37,479 nucleotides of DNA from Bacteroidales bacterium (GTDB lineage: Bacteria; Bacteroidota; Bacteroidia; Bacteroidales; Bacteroidaceae): contig SFEP01000019.1 in the NCBI GenBank assembly GCA_004557185.1, forward strand, positions 1 to 37,479, given 5' to 3'. Below, in pieces: positions 1 through 9,005 of the stretch (position 1 is its first letter; each line of letters opens with the position of its first letter). A program made the translations under genes and the position numbers. The notes under the pieces are model-generated. The model did not search any database, was not told the origin of the DNA, and was given only the letters and a program-made list of their open reading frames with translations.

Positions 1-1
1 G

Positions 2-430
2 TATAATACAGAATCCCCAGCCATAATAATTGGAAGGGTAGGTGCTTTGTGTGGCAATGTGCATTTAATTAAGACAAAGAAGTGGGTTACAGATAATGCT
101 CTTATTCTTAATATTAAAAGAGACGTTACTTATGAATATCTCTATTATTATCTAACAGCTTACGATTTGAATACATTAAATAGTAGCAACGCACAGCCTC
201 TTATAACTGGAACAAAAGTTCTTGATGTTGTGACTCCAATGCCATCGCTTAATGAGCAAATCATGATTGCAAACTATTTAGATGATAAAACCTCAATGAT
301 TGACGAAACTATCGACCAAATAACTGTTCAAATCGTCGAGCTCAAATCCTATAAGTCATCCCTTATCACGGAAGCTGTGACAGGCAAGATTGATTTGCGT
401 GAGTGGAAGCCCAAAGAAGAAAACGTTTAA
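2..430 (+). CDS. hsdS: Type I restriction-modification specificity subunit (HsdS), 3' part only
   Basis: The reading frame is open from the window edge to a stop at 428-430, so the 5' end lies outside. HsdS gives type I restriction-modification complexes their DNA target specificity through two target-recognition domains (TRDs) separated by conserved helices. What remains is the end of the second TRD (GRVGALCGNV near the start, the usual late-TRD motif) and then the distal conserved helix. That helix carries the family pattern of a proline-rich turn, NEQ, IA-YLD-K and a heptad-like stretch ending TEAVTGKID. The hsdR gene follows after 12 bp, so the two are cotranscribed. No hsdM is in view; it should lie upstream. 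Base composition is AT-richer than in the genes after 4100, which suggests horizontal acquisition. Confidence 0.9.
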   Translation, partial: YNTESPAIIIGRVGALCGNVHLIKTKKWVTDNALILNIKRDVTYEYLYYYLTAYDLNTLNSSNAQPLITGTKVLDVVTPMPSLNEQIMIANYLDDKTSMIDETIDQITVQIVELKSYKSSLITEAVTGKIDLREWKPKEENV

Positions 431-442
431 ATTAATAAAGAT

Positions 443-3400
443 ATGCCAGGAACTCCAGACGAGAGGTATATGCAAAAACGCATTGTTGAATTTCTGTGTT
501 CACAACCTATTGTGGATGCAAGTGGCAACGTGACCGACCAGATGGAATACCATGAGGTCAGTCCTACGGAGTATGATAAGGATTCTTGTCTTATTCCGTC
601 AGAACTGTTTGCCTTCCTCAAAGCATCACAGGGCGATAACTACCGCAAGTGGCTTACCGAGAAATATGAGGGTGATGAAACGGTTATGCAGAGAGACATC
701 CTCACTCGCATCAAGTCTGAAATGGCAGCAGCCCTGAAGAAAGCTACCAAAGAGCATGTGCTCAATGGTATGAATACACCACAAGGTACACTCACACTGC
801 TGCGTGACAAAGAAACTATTGACTGTGGACGTGGCATGAAGTTCAGTCTGGCATACTTCAAACCATCCAACAACAAGACACCTGAACACGATGTGCTTTA
901 TCGTGCCAATCGGTTAGCAATCACGCAGGAATTGGTGTTCAGTGATGATAAAATGTGGCGTATTGACCTCGCCATCTTCCTCAATGGTTTCCCAATCGTG
1001 ACGGTTGAGTTAAAAAATACGCTCTCCAACCAGACTCATCATAATGCCATCAAGCAGTATATGACAGACCGCCCAGCCAAGGATGGAACTCTGCTTCAAT
1101 TCAAACGTTGTCTGGTTCATTTTGCTGTAGGCTCTGAACAGGCGTTCATGACAACACGTTTGACTGGCGACGATACACGCTTCTTCCCATTCAACCAATG
1201 TTTTGAGAATCGCACAGATGACCCGGAGGAACTGAAAAAACGCAAGCAAGCTAAGTTGGGTTACGCCACTTACTATATTTGGGAGGATGTTCTACGTCGC
1301 GATAATCTGATGGACTTGCTCCAAAACTTTATTACTGTGCAAGTCGAAAAGGAACGTTACTATGACGATAAGAAACGGAAGTTTGATGAAAAGGTGAGCG
1401 AAGCTCTCATTTTTCCACGCTATCACCAACGAAGAGCCGTCCATAAACTGGTGAAAAACGTGACAGAGCGAGGAGCAGGACACCGCTACCTCATACAACA
1501 TTCGGCTGGTTCCGGAAAATCGAACACCATCACATGGCTGGCATTCAGGTTGAGCAACCTCTACCAGCACGCTGCTGACGACCGCGCACTCTTTGATTGT
1601 GTGTTGGTCGTCACTGACCGTCGTGTACTCAATGAGCAGATGAAGCGTAATGTGAAGCAATTCGCCAAGGTAGATGGTGAGGTGTGGACTATTAGTGACG
1701 CACCCGATGCCGACGGTCACACCAGTAAGGATTTGCAGGATGCCATTGAGAAACGTCGTCGTATCATTATTACTACCATACAGAAATTTCCTTTCATTTC
1801 GGATGCCATAGCTCCATATCCTGACAGGAAATATGCCGTCATCATTGACGAGGCACACTCTTCTCAAAGCGGAGAAAATGCCAGGCAAATGCGCAAAGTC
1901 CTCTCTCTTGCCGAAGCAGAGAAATTTGATGGCGATAACGAAAGAGAGAATGACGAGGAAATGACTCTCAACGAGAAGATAGAGGCAGAGATGAAACGGA
2001 AGGGTGACAAGCAGAATGTGTCATTCTTTGCGTTCACTGCAACACCAAAGGGCAAAACCATAGAGCTTTTCTGTGAAAAAAAGTATGGATCAAAAGACCC
2101 ATTCGACTGTTATACCATGGAAGAAGCCATCAAGGAGGGCTTTATTCTGGACGTACTGAAAGGCTACATGTCGTTCTCTCGCTACTATAAGTTAGTACGC
2201 AAGAAAGAATTTGCAGACAAGGAATACGACAAGAAGAAGACTGTCCGTCTGTTGACCTCATATGTGGACTTGCAGGATGCTGCAATTGAGAAGAAGTCTC
2301 GCATCATGGTTGAGCATTTTGCATCGCAGACACAGAATGAGTTGGAAGGCAAGGCTCGTGCTATGCTCGTAACTCGCTCACGTCTGCATGCTGTCCGCTA
2401 TAAATTGAAGTTTGATAGCATCATGCAGGAAATGCGTCTGCCATACCGCTGTCTGGTGGCATTCTCCGGCACGGTCAAGGACAGCGAGACCAACGAGGAA
2501 TATACAGAGAAATCAATGAATGGACTGGAAGGAAACCTTTCCATTCCTGAAGCATTGAAAATGCCACAATATCGCATCTTGATTGTTGCCAATAAGTTTC
2601 AGACAGGCTTCGATGAACCATTGCTGCAGACCATGTTTGTTGACAAGCTGCTTGGTGGTGCCAATGCCGTACAGACACTTTCACGCCTGAATCGTTGCAA
2701 ACGAGGCAAGGACACAACGATGGTGCTTGATTTCGTGAACGACCCTGATGCTATTAGGAAAGCATTCCAAGACTATTACAACAAGAACAAGATGATGGAA
2801 GAGGATGAAACCGACCCCAACACCTTGTACGATGTAAAGAGCAAACTGGCGGAATTTAATGTCTATACACAAGAGGAAGTTGACGAGTTTGCAAAATACT
2901 GGTTCGAAGACGATGACAAGGACAAAGTGAATATTGTACTTGACAAGGTTTGTAACCGTGCAGTTAAACAGCTTGATAAAGATGCTTGCGACAAATTCCG
3001 TAAGTTGTGCAAGACCTTTAACAAACTCTTCACGTTCCTCTGTCAGATTATTACATTCACTGATGCAGAGTTGGAAAAACTCTCTGCGTTCTCATTCTCG
3101 TTGGCAAAGAAACTGCCATACGTTTCGGAGAATCTGCCTTATGATGTGCTGAAGGAGAGTGAACTTGACAGTTACAAAGTGAAGTATCAGGGTATGAAGA
3201 ATCTTTCGTTGGAGAGTGGAGACACCTTCATGAAAGGTATGGGTGCCGGACAGCCAACCACAGCTCCAGAAGATGACTACGACTGGTTGAGCAACATTAT
3301 AAAGGTGCTTAACGACACATACGGTGTAGAACTGACGGAGGAAGACCGGGTGGATTTACAGCGAATGAGGGAGCGTGTTGAAAGTAATGAGGAGTTGATG

Positions 3401-3595
3401 AGCTATTTCAACCCTAACAATGCTCGTGATGATGTGCGATCGAAGTTTGACGAGGACGTTGACTCAGAACTCCTTAACTTCATCAACACGAAGCTGGAAC
3501 TCTATAATAAGCTTACGGAAGAAGCTACCAATGTTGCTTTCAAGCGAGTATGGTTCAATGAACTATATGACCATAAAGTAAGAGGGATGATATAA
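443..3595 (+). CDS. hsdR: Type I restriction endonuclease, motor/nuclease subunit R
   Basis: This is a complete 1050-residue protein, a normal length for HsdR. HsdR cleaves unmodified foreign DNA after ATP-driven translocation, in complex with HsdM and HsdS. The N-terminal nuclease domain shows the PD-(D/E)xK residues D175 and E192-L-K194, followed by a HHNAIKQY motif. The SF2 motor has Walker A GSGKS at 356-360, the DEAH box at 469-472 (VIIDEAHSS), motif III TATP at 532-535, and later NKFQTGFDEP and QTLSRLNRCKRG, which correspond to motifs V and VI. The C-terminal part is helical and highly charged, as expected for the region contacting the methylase. All catalytic residues are present, so it is probably active. 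It sits 12 bp after hsdS and 2 bp before the next small gene. Confidence 0.95.
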   Translation: MPGTPDERYMQKRIVEFLCSQPIVDASGNVTDQMEYHEVSPTEYDKDSCLIPSELFAFLKASQGDNYRKWLTEKYEGDETVMQRDILTRIKSEMAAALKKATKEHVLNGMNTPQGTLTLLRDKETIDCGRGMKFSLAYFKPSNNKTPEHDVLYRANRLAITQELVFSDDKMWRIDLAIFLNGFPIVTVELKNTLSNQTHHNAIKQYMTDRPAKDGTLLQFKRCLVHFAVGSEQAFMTTRLTGDDTRFFPFNQCFENRTDDPEELKKRKQAKLGYATYYIWEDVLRRDNLMDLLQNFITVQVEKERYYDDKKRKFDEKVSEALIFPRYHQRRAVHKLVKNVTERGAGHRYLIQHSAGSGKSNTITWLAFRLSNLYQHAADDRALFDCVLVVTDRRVLNEQMKRNVKQFAKVDGEVWTISDAPDADGHTSKDLQDAIEKRRRIIITTIQKFPFISDAIAPYPDRKYAVIIDEAHSSQSGENARQMRKVLSLAEAEKFDGDNERENDEEMTLNEKIEAEMKRKGDKQNVSFFAFTATPKGKTIELFCEKKYGSKDPFDCYTMEEAIKEGFILDVLKGYMSFSRYYKLVRKKEFADKEYDKKKTVRLLTSYVDLQDAAIEKKSRIMVEHFASQTQNELEGKARAMLVTRSRLHAVRYKLKFDSIMQEMRLPYRCLVAFSGTVKDSETNEEYTEKSMNGLEGNLSIPEALKMPQYRILIVANKFQTGFDEPLLQTMFVDKLLGGANAVQTLSRLNRCKRGKDTTMVLDFVNDPDAIRKAFQDYYNKNKMMEEDETDPNTLYDVKSKLAEFNVYTQEEVDEFAKYWFEDDDKDKVNIVLDKVCNRAVKQLDKDACDKFRKLCKTFNKLFTFLCQIITFTDAELEKLSAFSFSLAKKLPYVSENLPYDVLKESELDSYKVKYQGMKNLSLESGDTFMKGMGAGQPTTAPEDDYDWLSNIIKVLNDTYGVELTEEDRVDLQRMRERVESNEELMSYFNPNNARDDVRSKFDEDVDSELLNFINTKLELYNKLTEEATNVAFKRVWFNELYDHKVRGMI

Positions 3596-3597
3596 AC

Positions 3598-3906
3598 ATG
3601 GCACAAACTGCTGAAATCAATAAGACGAGGTATGAGGAACTTAAAAAGTACCCTGTGTTCTTTCTAAAGTTTTTTGAAAATATCCGCTATGACAATAAAG
3701 GGAAAGAGATTGACTATTCCAGATGGAGTTCTCTCGATCGTGATTTGAATATTAGCTTCGATTCAGGGACATTTGCTGATAGAGAATTGGGGTACGCGCT
3801 ATGTGTGCTAGAAGAGGGAAAGGAAAAAGTTGATGAAAAAGGCAACCATTATCCTAACACTATTCACCATAAAATTTCCAAGGTTGCACGATTTTCTTTA
3901 AAATAA
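3598..3906 (+). CDS. Hypothetical 102-residue protein linked to hsdR
   Basis: The ATG lies two bases after the hsdR stop, so translation is probably coupled and the gene belongs to the restriction operon. The protein is soluble and charged, with no signal peptide or membrane segment. Visible features are an N-terminal lysine/tyrosine-rich stretch (RYEELKKYPVFFLKFFENIRYD), a central YSRWSSLDRDLN segment and a HHKISK tail. I do not recognise a family. It could be a small accessory or anti-restriction factor, or the 5' remnant of a longer gene cut at the island edge, because the composition changes soon after its stop. The AT-rich codon use matches hsdR rather than the downstream genes. No function is assigned. 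Confidence 0.6.
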   Translation: MAQTAEINKTRYEELKKYPVFFLKFFENIRYDNKGKEIDYSRWSSLDRDLNISFDSGTFADRELGYALCVLEEGKEKVDEKGNHYPNTIHHKISKVARFSLK

Positions 3907-4047
3907 TACGAAGCGTGGGAGAGTATAGTTGTTTGACTGTATAAGGTTGACAACTCTCTGATAGCAAAGGGGAAGCATTGAAAAAACAACGCTGTGCGAG
4001 GGCTTGGCTACACATAAAACCAGCACTCCATTTTATAAATACAAAAG

Positions 4048-4097
4048 GCTCCGCCGCTGTTTGAATGCTTGCGTTAAAATTCAAACCGCGGCGGAGC
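4048..4097 (-). terminator. Rho-independent terminator of the polysaccharide/CotH operon
   Basis: A 19-bp inverted repeat with one mismatch has its arms at 4048-4066 (GCTCCGCCGCTGTTTGAAT) and 4079-4097, with a 12-nt loop. Read on the minus strand, the stem is followed by TTTTGTAT, a short U tract, directly downstream of the CotH stop at 4121. It could also stop plus-strand transcripts leaving the restriction operon, but no T run follows on that side. Confidence 0.8.
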
Positions 4098-4120
4098 AGT
4101 AAATGCTTGCGAGGCGTGGG

Positions 4121-5872
4121 CTATTTCACGTATTTGAGGCCATCGATGATGTAAATGCCGCGGGGCAACTGTTCGAACCGGGTGTCGCCAGGATAGGCAC
4201 GGCCGTGCACATCGTAGATACTGGTGAACGGTTGGTAGGTAGGGGTGCGGATGCTCGTGGCGTTACAGAAGATGCGGTCAACGTAACCGTGGTTGCCTCT
4301 ATACCATTCCTCCACGCGCGCTATCTCCTTCTGCAGTTCGTCGCCCAATCGTACGAGGGGAAAACCCGGCACCTGAATTTTGCCGTCCCACAGTGCAGAC
4401 TCACGCGACCAGGCGCCAGAGTCGTGCAGCAGGGAGGCATAGCGGTGTATGCGCTGCATGATGCTGTCGGGGGAAAAGAGGTTGTCCTTCAAGGCAAACC
4501 AGCGTTCGGCGCAGCGTTGCATGAAGTCACTGTCCTGCTTGTCGAAGAGTTGGCGAAAAGGGCGCGTTTCGAGCAGGATGAAGGCTGAGAAAGCACGGTC
4601 AGTGAAATGCTCTGAGGCAAAACCGTCGCGGCCGAGCGAGGCGTCGAGGTCCCACGGCGTCATCCATATACGCGCATCGTCCTTGGTCATGTTTTTCACC
4701 GAGAGGTAGCCGTTGTGCATCATGTTGTCGTTGCACATGAGGGCGAAGAGGAAAACGGTGTAATCGACCATGTTGTCGACAAAGAAGTAGTCGGCCAGAT
4801 GGCGGTCCACGCTGTCAGGGTCCTCGGTCACGCCCTCCACAAAACGGATGGTGCGGAGCAGGGGTAGCCAGGCTTCGTGCACGGCATAGTCATCAGGATA
4901 GGCAAGCTCCCAGTCCTTCCATTTCGTGCCCTGCACCCACGTCATGTCCTCGGGTTCGGAGGAGGCGTAATCCTGGGAGTCGTCTGTGGGAAAGTACTTA
5001 CGCGAAGTGTTGGTGCCATTGCTGATGCATTTATAGAGTGCTCCGCGCAGGGTGACGGTGTTGTCTGACTCAACTTGCGTTTTTTTCAGTCCAAGCAACT
5101 TGCGGTTTACCTTATCGCTCAAGCAATAAAGGCCGTTATAGCAACCATTGATGATAACCTCTACGTAATAACCTTTGGAACCGTTGCGGAGCATGTCAGC
5201 ATCGCGCAGGGGCGACATGTCGTTCCACACATCGAAGGCCACACGGTTGCGCATACGCAGAAAGTCGATGGCCATGGCGTCGAGCACCCACTTGTCGTCG
5301 GCACGTATGCCCAGCACCGTGGCATCTCGCTCGGCGCCAGCTTCATCGAGCAGGCTAAGGGTGTAACTCTTTTTGGGAAAACTGCGTGCCGTACCTCCTC
5401 GATATTTGACTTGGCAGGGAGTTGTAAAGACACTTTGAGCATCCGTGCGCTGGCGACTGTCGATGAGGGTGAATGTGCCTTCGGTCTTGTCGTAAAGCCC
5501 AGCCAGGCCATCGGGTGGATAAGCCACGCTCACCAAGGGCAGCGTGGTGAAGGCTACCTGCCATGTGTGCTCCTGCATCACGAATGTGGCGCCATTGCGC
5601 CACTGCTGCACATACACAGGGGTGCCGTTGTGCACGAGAGAGTCGTTCCACAGGGCTTCGGCATCATCAGTTGGCGTATCGGGCATTTCCCAAGAGAGGA
5701 CGGCGTGGAAACTGCTGTCAGTATGCTCAGGCAGATGCACGTAGAGGGTACGAGAGGCGGTGTCGGGTACAGCAGGCAAACCGTTGCACGTGAAAAGGAA
5801 CCCTTGTGCCTGGAACGCACAAGGGTAGAGGCCTATGAGAGCCAAGAGGATATAGCGTAGAATAAAGTGCAT
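4121..5872 (-). CDS. Secreted CotH-kinase family protein with T9SS-like C-terminus
   Basis: A 583-residue exported protein. Residues 1-23 form a signal peptide ending FQAQ. CotH proteins are atypical secreted kinases, first known from spore-coat protein phosphorylation, and are widespread in Bacteroidetes as exported proteins of unclear substrate. Family landmarks are KYRGGTARSFPKKSYTL (about 156-172), MRNRVAFDVW (207-216), YYVEVIINGCYNGLY (235-249) and WDLD at 407-410, the likely metal-binding acidic motif. The last 35 residues (SIYDVHGRAY, then LPRGIYIIDG and a basic end) resemble a type IX secretion sorting domain. It is the last gene of the polysaccharide operon, 24 bp after the glycosyltransferase, and ends at a strong terminator. 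The position suggests a role at the cell surface with the glycan; this is inference. Confidence 0.85.
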   Translation of the reverse strand: MHFILRYILLALIGLYPCAFQAQGFLFTCNGLPAVPDTASRTLYVHLPEHTDSSFHAVLSWEMPDTPTDDAEALWNDSLVHNGTPVYVQQWRNGATFVMQEHTWQVAFTTLPLVSVAYPPDGLAGLYDKTEGTFTLIDSRQRTDAQSVFTTPCQVKYRGGTARSFPKKSYTLSLLDEAGAERDATVLGIRADDKWVLDAMAIDFLRMRNRVAFDVWNDMSPLRDADMLRNGSKGYYVEVIINGCYNGLYCLSDKVNRKLLGLKKTQVESDNTVTLRGALYKCISNGTNTSRKYFPTDDSQDYASSEPEDMTWVQGTKWKDWELAYPDDYAVHEAWLPLLRTIRFVEGVTEDPDSVDRHLADYFFVDNMVDYTVFLFALMCNDNMMHNGYLSVKNMTKDDARIWMTPWDLDASLGRDGFASEHFTDRAFSAFILLETRPFRQLFDKQDSDFMQRCAERWFALKDNLFSPDSIMQRIHRYASLLHDSGAWSRESALWDGKIQVPGFPLVRLGDELQKEIARVEEWYRGNHGYVDRIFCNATSIRTPTYQPFTSIYDVHGRAYPGDTRFEQLPRGIYIIDGLKYVK

Positions 5873-5896
5873 TGATTGTGCTTTGCGTGTGAGAGG

Positions 5897-6595
5897 TTAT
5901 CGCCGGCGGATGAGACTGACTATGACGTTCCAGCGATAAGTAAACTTCTGCCAAGCATTGGTGACGCTGTCGCCACCTGTAGGCGTGGCATTGTGGCCGT
6001 GCCGACGGTAATAGATGAGTTTTTCGGGAATGAAGACCACGTCGAAGTACATGGCGGCAATATTGCCAATCCAGATGTCGTGCATCGGTGCACGCTTGGG
6101 GAAGGGCAATGACTTTTGCAACACTTCGCGACGGAAGGCCATGCAACAACCCAAATAGCCATTGCGCAGCAGGAGGTTCTGCCACTTGGTGAAATGCGTG
6201 CCGCTGGTGGCATAGAAGGACTCGTGGGTGATGTGCAGGTCTTTGTCGGCAATGTAGCAGTCGCTGACCACGCAGGCATGGCTACGCAGCGAACGCATCA
6301 TGACCTCAACCTTATTGGGGCACCAGCAGTCGTCCTGATCGGAGAGGAAAATGTAGTCGCCCTTGGCATGCTGCAGGGCATGCTCGAAGTTGGTGGCCGA
6401 GTGCCCCGTGCTTTGGTGGTGCACCACCTTGATGCGGGGGTCGGCGAGCGAACGGATGATGCGCAGTGTGTCGTCGGTAGAGCCGTCGTCGGAGATGATG
6501 ATTTCGTCGCTGGGCGCTAACTGCGGGAGGATGGACTCTAACTGCTGGCGCACGAACTGCGCGCCGTTGTATGTGGCAATACAAACAGAGATCAT
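5897..6595 (-). CDS. Family 2 glycosyltransferase
   Basis: A 232-residue GT-A fold enzyme expected to transfer a sugar from a nucleotide donor during surface polysaccharide assembly. It begins MISVCIATYNGAQF, the usual GT2 start. The nucleotide-binding SDDGST motif is at about 35-40, and the metal-binding motif is SDQDD at 85-89. Later MHDIWIGNIAA and IYYRRHGHNAT match the end of the rhamnosyl/galactosyl-transferase subgroup. No membrane segments are present, so it should act at the cytoplasmic face. It is the only glycosyltransferase in this operon, lying 94 bp after the EpsG-like gene and 24 bp before CotH. The sugar specificity cannot be read from sequence. Confidence 0.9.
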   Translation of the reverse strand: MISVCIATYNGAQFVRQQLESILPQLAPSDEIIISDDGSTDDTLRIIRSLADPRIKVVHHQSTGHSATNFEHALQHAKGDYIFLSDQDDCWCPNKVEVMMRSLRSHACVVSDCYIADKDLHITHESFYATSGTHFTKWQNLLLRNGYLGCCMAFRREVLQKSLPFPKRAPMHDIWIGNIAAMYFDVVFIPEKLIYYRRHGHNATPTGGDSVTNAWQKFTYRWNVIVSLIRRR

Positions 6596-6689
6596 GAATA
6601 GGGTTTGTTATGTGGGTACTGATGGCGAACGTGGACGTTCGGGGGACGCGTACCGTAAAGAACAGGCGCCCCCACGGAGCCAACCGCCG

Positions 6690-7739
6690 TCAGGACAGGT
6701 TTAAGGTGAAGAGTTCGTTGATAAACACGTTATACAGCAGGAGGGCCAGACAGTAGACCGACACGAACGCCCGACCTACGGCTTGAGGGCGCACCGTATA
6801 TATAAGGAAGGGGATGATGGCCACCTCGACTACACCCAGCACCTCGGATATGCGGAAGGCAAAGGTGGGAATGAACGAGAGCACGGCATAGGAGAGCAGC
6901 GAGCACGCATAGGCTTTCATCCAGAACGCCAGGTAGGGCGTACGTTTCTGCAAGATGTCGTATTTCCAAAGCACAAAGTAGTAGACGAGCAGCTTGGCGA
7001 GGTATTTCACACTCAAAAGGTTCACGCTCTCCGTGTCGACTACGCCGTTGTCCTTGATTTTTTCATAAAGCTCCAACTTCTCCTGTATGCCGGGAATGGG
7101 AATGGCAGCCAACAAGGCGCTGCTGCTGGCAGCCAGCACAAAGCCGATGACTGGAATGAGGCAGAGCATGATGCGTGCACGCCGCGACAAGGTGGCCGAC
7201 TTGAAGAAAACGAGCGGCAGAAGCACCAGCGCAGAATAATGGAATAGGCTGGCCAAACAGATGCCACCCACGAAGAGCCATTTGCGGCCGGCGTGCAGAT
7301 AAGGAATGAGCAGGAAGAAAATGGCCACCGACACAGCGATGCGAATTTGCGTCAGATTCTGCACCATGAAGTAGTGGCTCATCCACGAAGCCAGGGTGAG
7401 ATACCAAAGAGATGTGTTGCGCGTAAGAGCGTAGGCCATGAGGGGGATGGACAGCAGCGCGTAGATGACAAAGAGGCCGCGCACACCAGCACCTGTGGCC
7501 GTAACAAACGAACTAATCCAATGAAAGGAAGGTTCGACACGCTCTGTACCCAGTTCTACATAATACACGTACGTCTGCGAGTCCTTGTCTAACCCTACGG
7601 GGCGGCATGCAGCCATCAGACAGAGTATGGCTACGATACCCACATAGCCATACTTCACCGTTTTGTCCTTTTGTTGGTCAAACGGCGACACAGCTATGAG
7701 CAAAATGAAGAGGGTTAGATAGACTGCAAAGAATAGCAT
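6690..7739 (-). CDS. EpsG/Wzy-like polysaccharide polymerase, multi-pass membrane protein
   Basis: A 349-residue, strongly hydrophobic protein with roughly ten membrane helices. The signature of the EpsG family is visible: an early arginine followed by an aspartate-rich loop (CRPVGLDKDSQTY, about 45-57), then a conserved QIR within NLTQIRIAVSVA (about 128-139) and FHYSALVLLP. EpsG-type proteins are proposed to polymerise exopolysaccharide repeat units, equivalent to Wzy. It lies between the chain-length gene and the glycosyltransferase. It could also be an O-antigen polymerase of a related class, since the families are hard to separate by eye. Confidence 0.85.
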   Translation of the reverse strand: MLFFAVYLTLFILLIAVSPFDQQKDKTVKYGYVGIVAILCLMAACRPVGLDKDSQTYVYYVELGTERVEPSFHWISSFVTATGAGVRGLFVIYALLSIPLMAYALTRNTSLWYLTLASWMSHYFMVQNLTQIRIAVSVAIFFLLIPYLHAGRKWLFVGGICLASLFHYSALVLLPLVFFKSATLSRRARIMLCLIPVIGFVLAASSSALLAAIPIPGIQEKLELYEKIKDNGVVDTESVNLLSVKYLAKLLVYYFVLWKYDILQKRTPYLAFWMKAYACSLLSYAVLSFIPTFAFRISEVLGVVEVAIIPFLIYTVRPQAVGRAFVSVYCLALLLYNVFINELFTLNLS

Positions 7740-7839
7740 GCTAAGTGTACGTTGGTGTTGTGTGAGCTACGCCATAACAATCACGCAAGGAAGGTTATGG
7801 CTTGCTCCAAGGGTACGGGTAAGGGGCTGGAGAGGCGCA

Positions 7840-8925
7840 TCAGAGTTTGACATGCGGGTCGCGCACCAAAATCACGCCACTCGTGACGAGCACGCACAGC
7901 ATCAGCATGGCCAACACGAAGATGGTGCGCTTGGGACCGGCAGGTTGCAGAGGCACGGTGGCATTCTGTATGGTGGTGAAGGCCGGTGTGCGCTCGGTGA
8001 GCTTGCCTTCGGCCAGAACGCACTGCTGCTTCATCTGCGTCAGAAGGGTGTAGGCATTCTGAAGTTCGTTTTCAAGCATTTCCTCCTGCGACTTGTAGGA
8101 CATCAGCACGAGGTCCTGGTGCGTGTCCACAAATTGCGAGTAGGCCTGCTGGGCACGGGTGTACTGCTGCTGGGCACTGTCGCGCATCTGGCGGTAATGC
8201 ACGAGTTCGTCCTTGGCTTTCTGGGTGCGGTATTCGGTAATGAAGTTTTGCAGCGCTTGCTTCACAGAGTCGGCAAACATGGCTGCTACGAGAGGGTCCT
8301 GCATCACCACCTTCAAGGTAATGATGTCTGTTTTCTTATCCACATTACACGAAATGCTGCCCTTGATGGCCTTCGCCATGTTGGACTGCGCACGGTTCAA
8401 GCGGAAAGGGTCGACAATAAATCTGCCGTTGGCCGACTTCGTAAGTGTGTCCTGCTGCGGCGAGAACATTTCTTTAACCGCCCCCTTTGCCTTGTCCCAC
8501 CAAGGCACGCTGACACCCGTAGTGAGGTAGTCGGCCATCGTGCCCGAGAAGGCGCCGTCTTTGGTTTGCACGTGGGCATTGAACAGCGGCACAAGGAAGT
8601 CGGTGCTTTTTATCACGTCGGGGTAGAACATGGGAATGATAGCATCGGACGAGGAAAGGCTTCCTAAATTGATGCCAGCCATAGAGGCCAAACCACCGAG
8701 GCTTCCGCCCAATTTGCTACCGCCCTCGCTGCTTTCAGGAGCCAGCATCACCTCCACCTCGTAGTAACGCGGCACACACAGAATGAGTGCAGACGAAAGT
8801 ACAAAGGTGACGGCCAGCGGCACAAGGTAGGTGCGCCAGTGCTGCCATAACGAAGAGAAAATCACATCGAGGCGAATTTCTTTCTTTAACACCCTTACTT
8901 GAGGGTCCTTATCTTGTTGTTCCAT
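7840..8925 (-). CDS. Wzz-type polysaccharide chain-length determinant
   Basis: A 361-residue inner-membrane protein with the classic arrangement: a short cytoplasmic N-terminus (KKEIRLDVIF), membrane helix 1 (about 33-51), a long periplasmic part rich in coiled coil, then PLQPAGPKR and membrane helix 2 before a short tail. Wzz proteins set the length of Wzy-made polymers. There is no fused tyrosine kinase. I chose the ATG at 8925, which starts MEQQDKDPQV like family members. The frame stays open to 9018, and an ATG overlapping the upstream stop as TAATG would give about 27 more residues. The extra stretch is AT-rich and non-conserved in appearance, but translational coupling from that ATG is possible. 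Confidence 0.85.
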   Translation of the reverse strand: MEQQDKDPQVRVLKKEIRLDVIFSSLWQHWRTYLVPLAVTFVLSSALILCVPRYYEVEVMLAPESSEGGSKLGGSLGGLASMAGINLGSLSSSDAIIPMFYPDVIKSTDFLVPLFNAHVQTKDGAFSGTMADYLTTGVSVPWWDKAKGAVKEMFSPQQDTLTKSANGRFIVDPFRLNRAQSNMAKAIKGSISCNVDKKTDIITLKVVMQDPLVAAMFADSVKQALQNFITEYRTQKAKDELVHYRQMRDSAQQQYTRAQQAYSQFVDTHQDLVLMSYKSQEEMLENELQNAYTLLTQMKQQCVLAEGKLTERTPAFTTIQNATVPLQPAGPKRTIFVLAMLMLCVLVTSGVILVRDPHVKL

Positions 8926-9005
8926 CAGTGATAAATTATTGGATAGATGCGTTTCGTAATAATTATATAAGGAAGCAGGTGGTTTGTGGGCTGCCAGCTT
9001 CAGCA

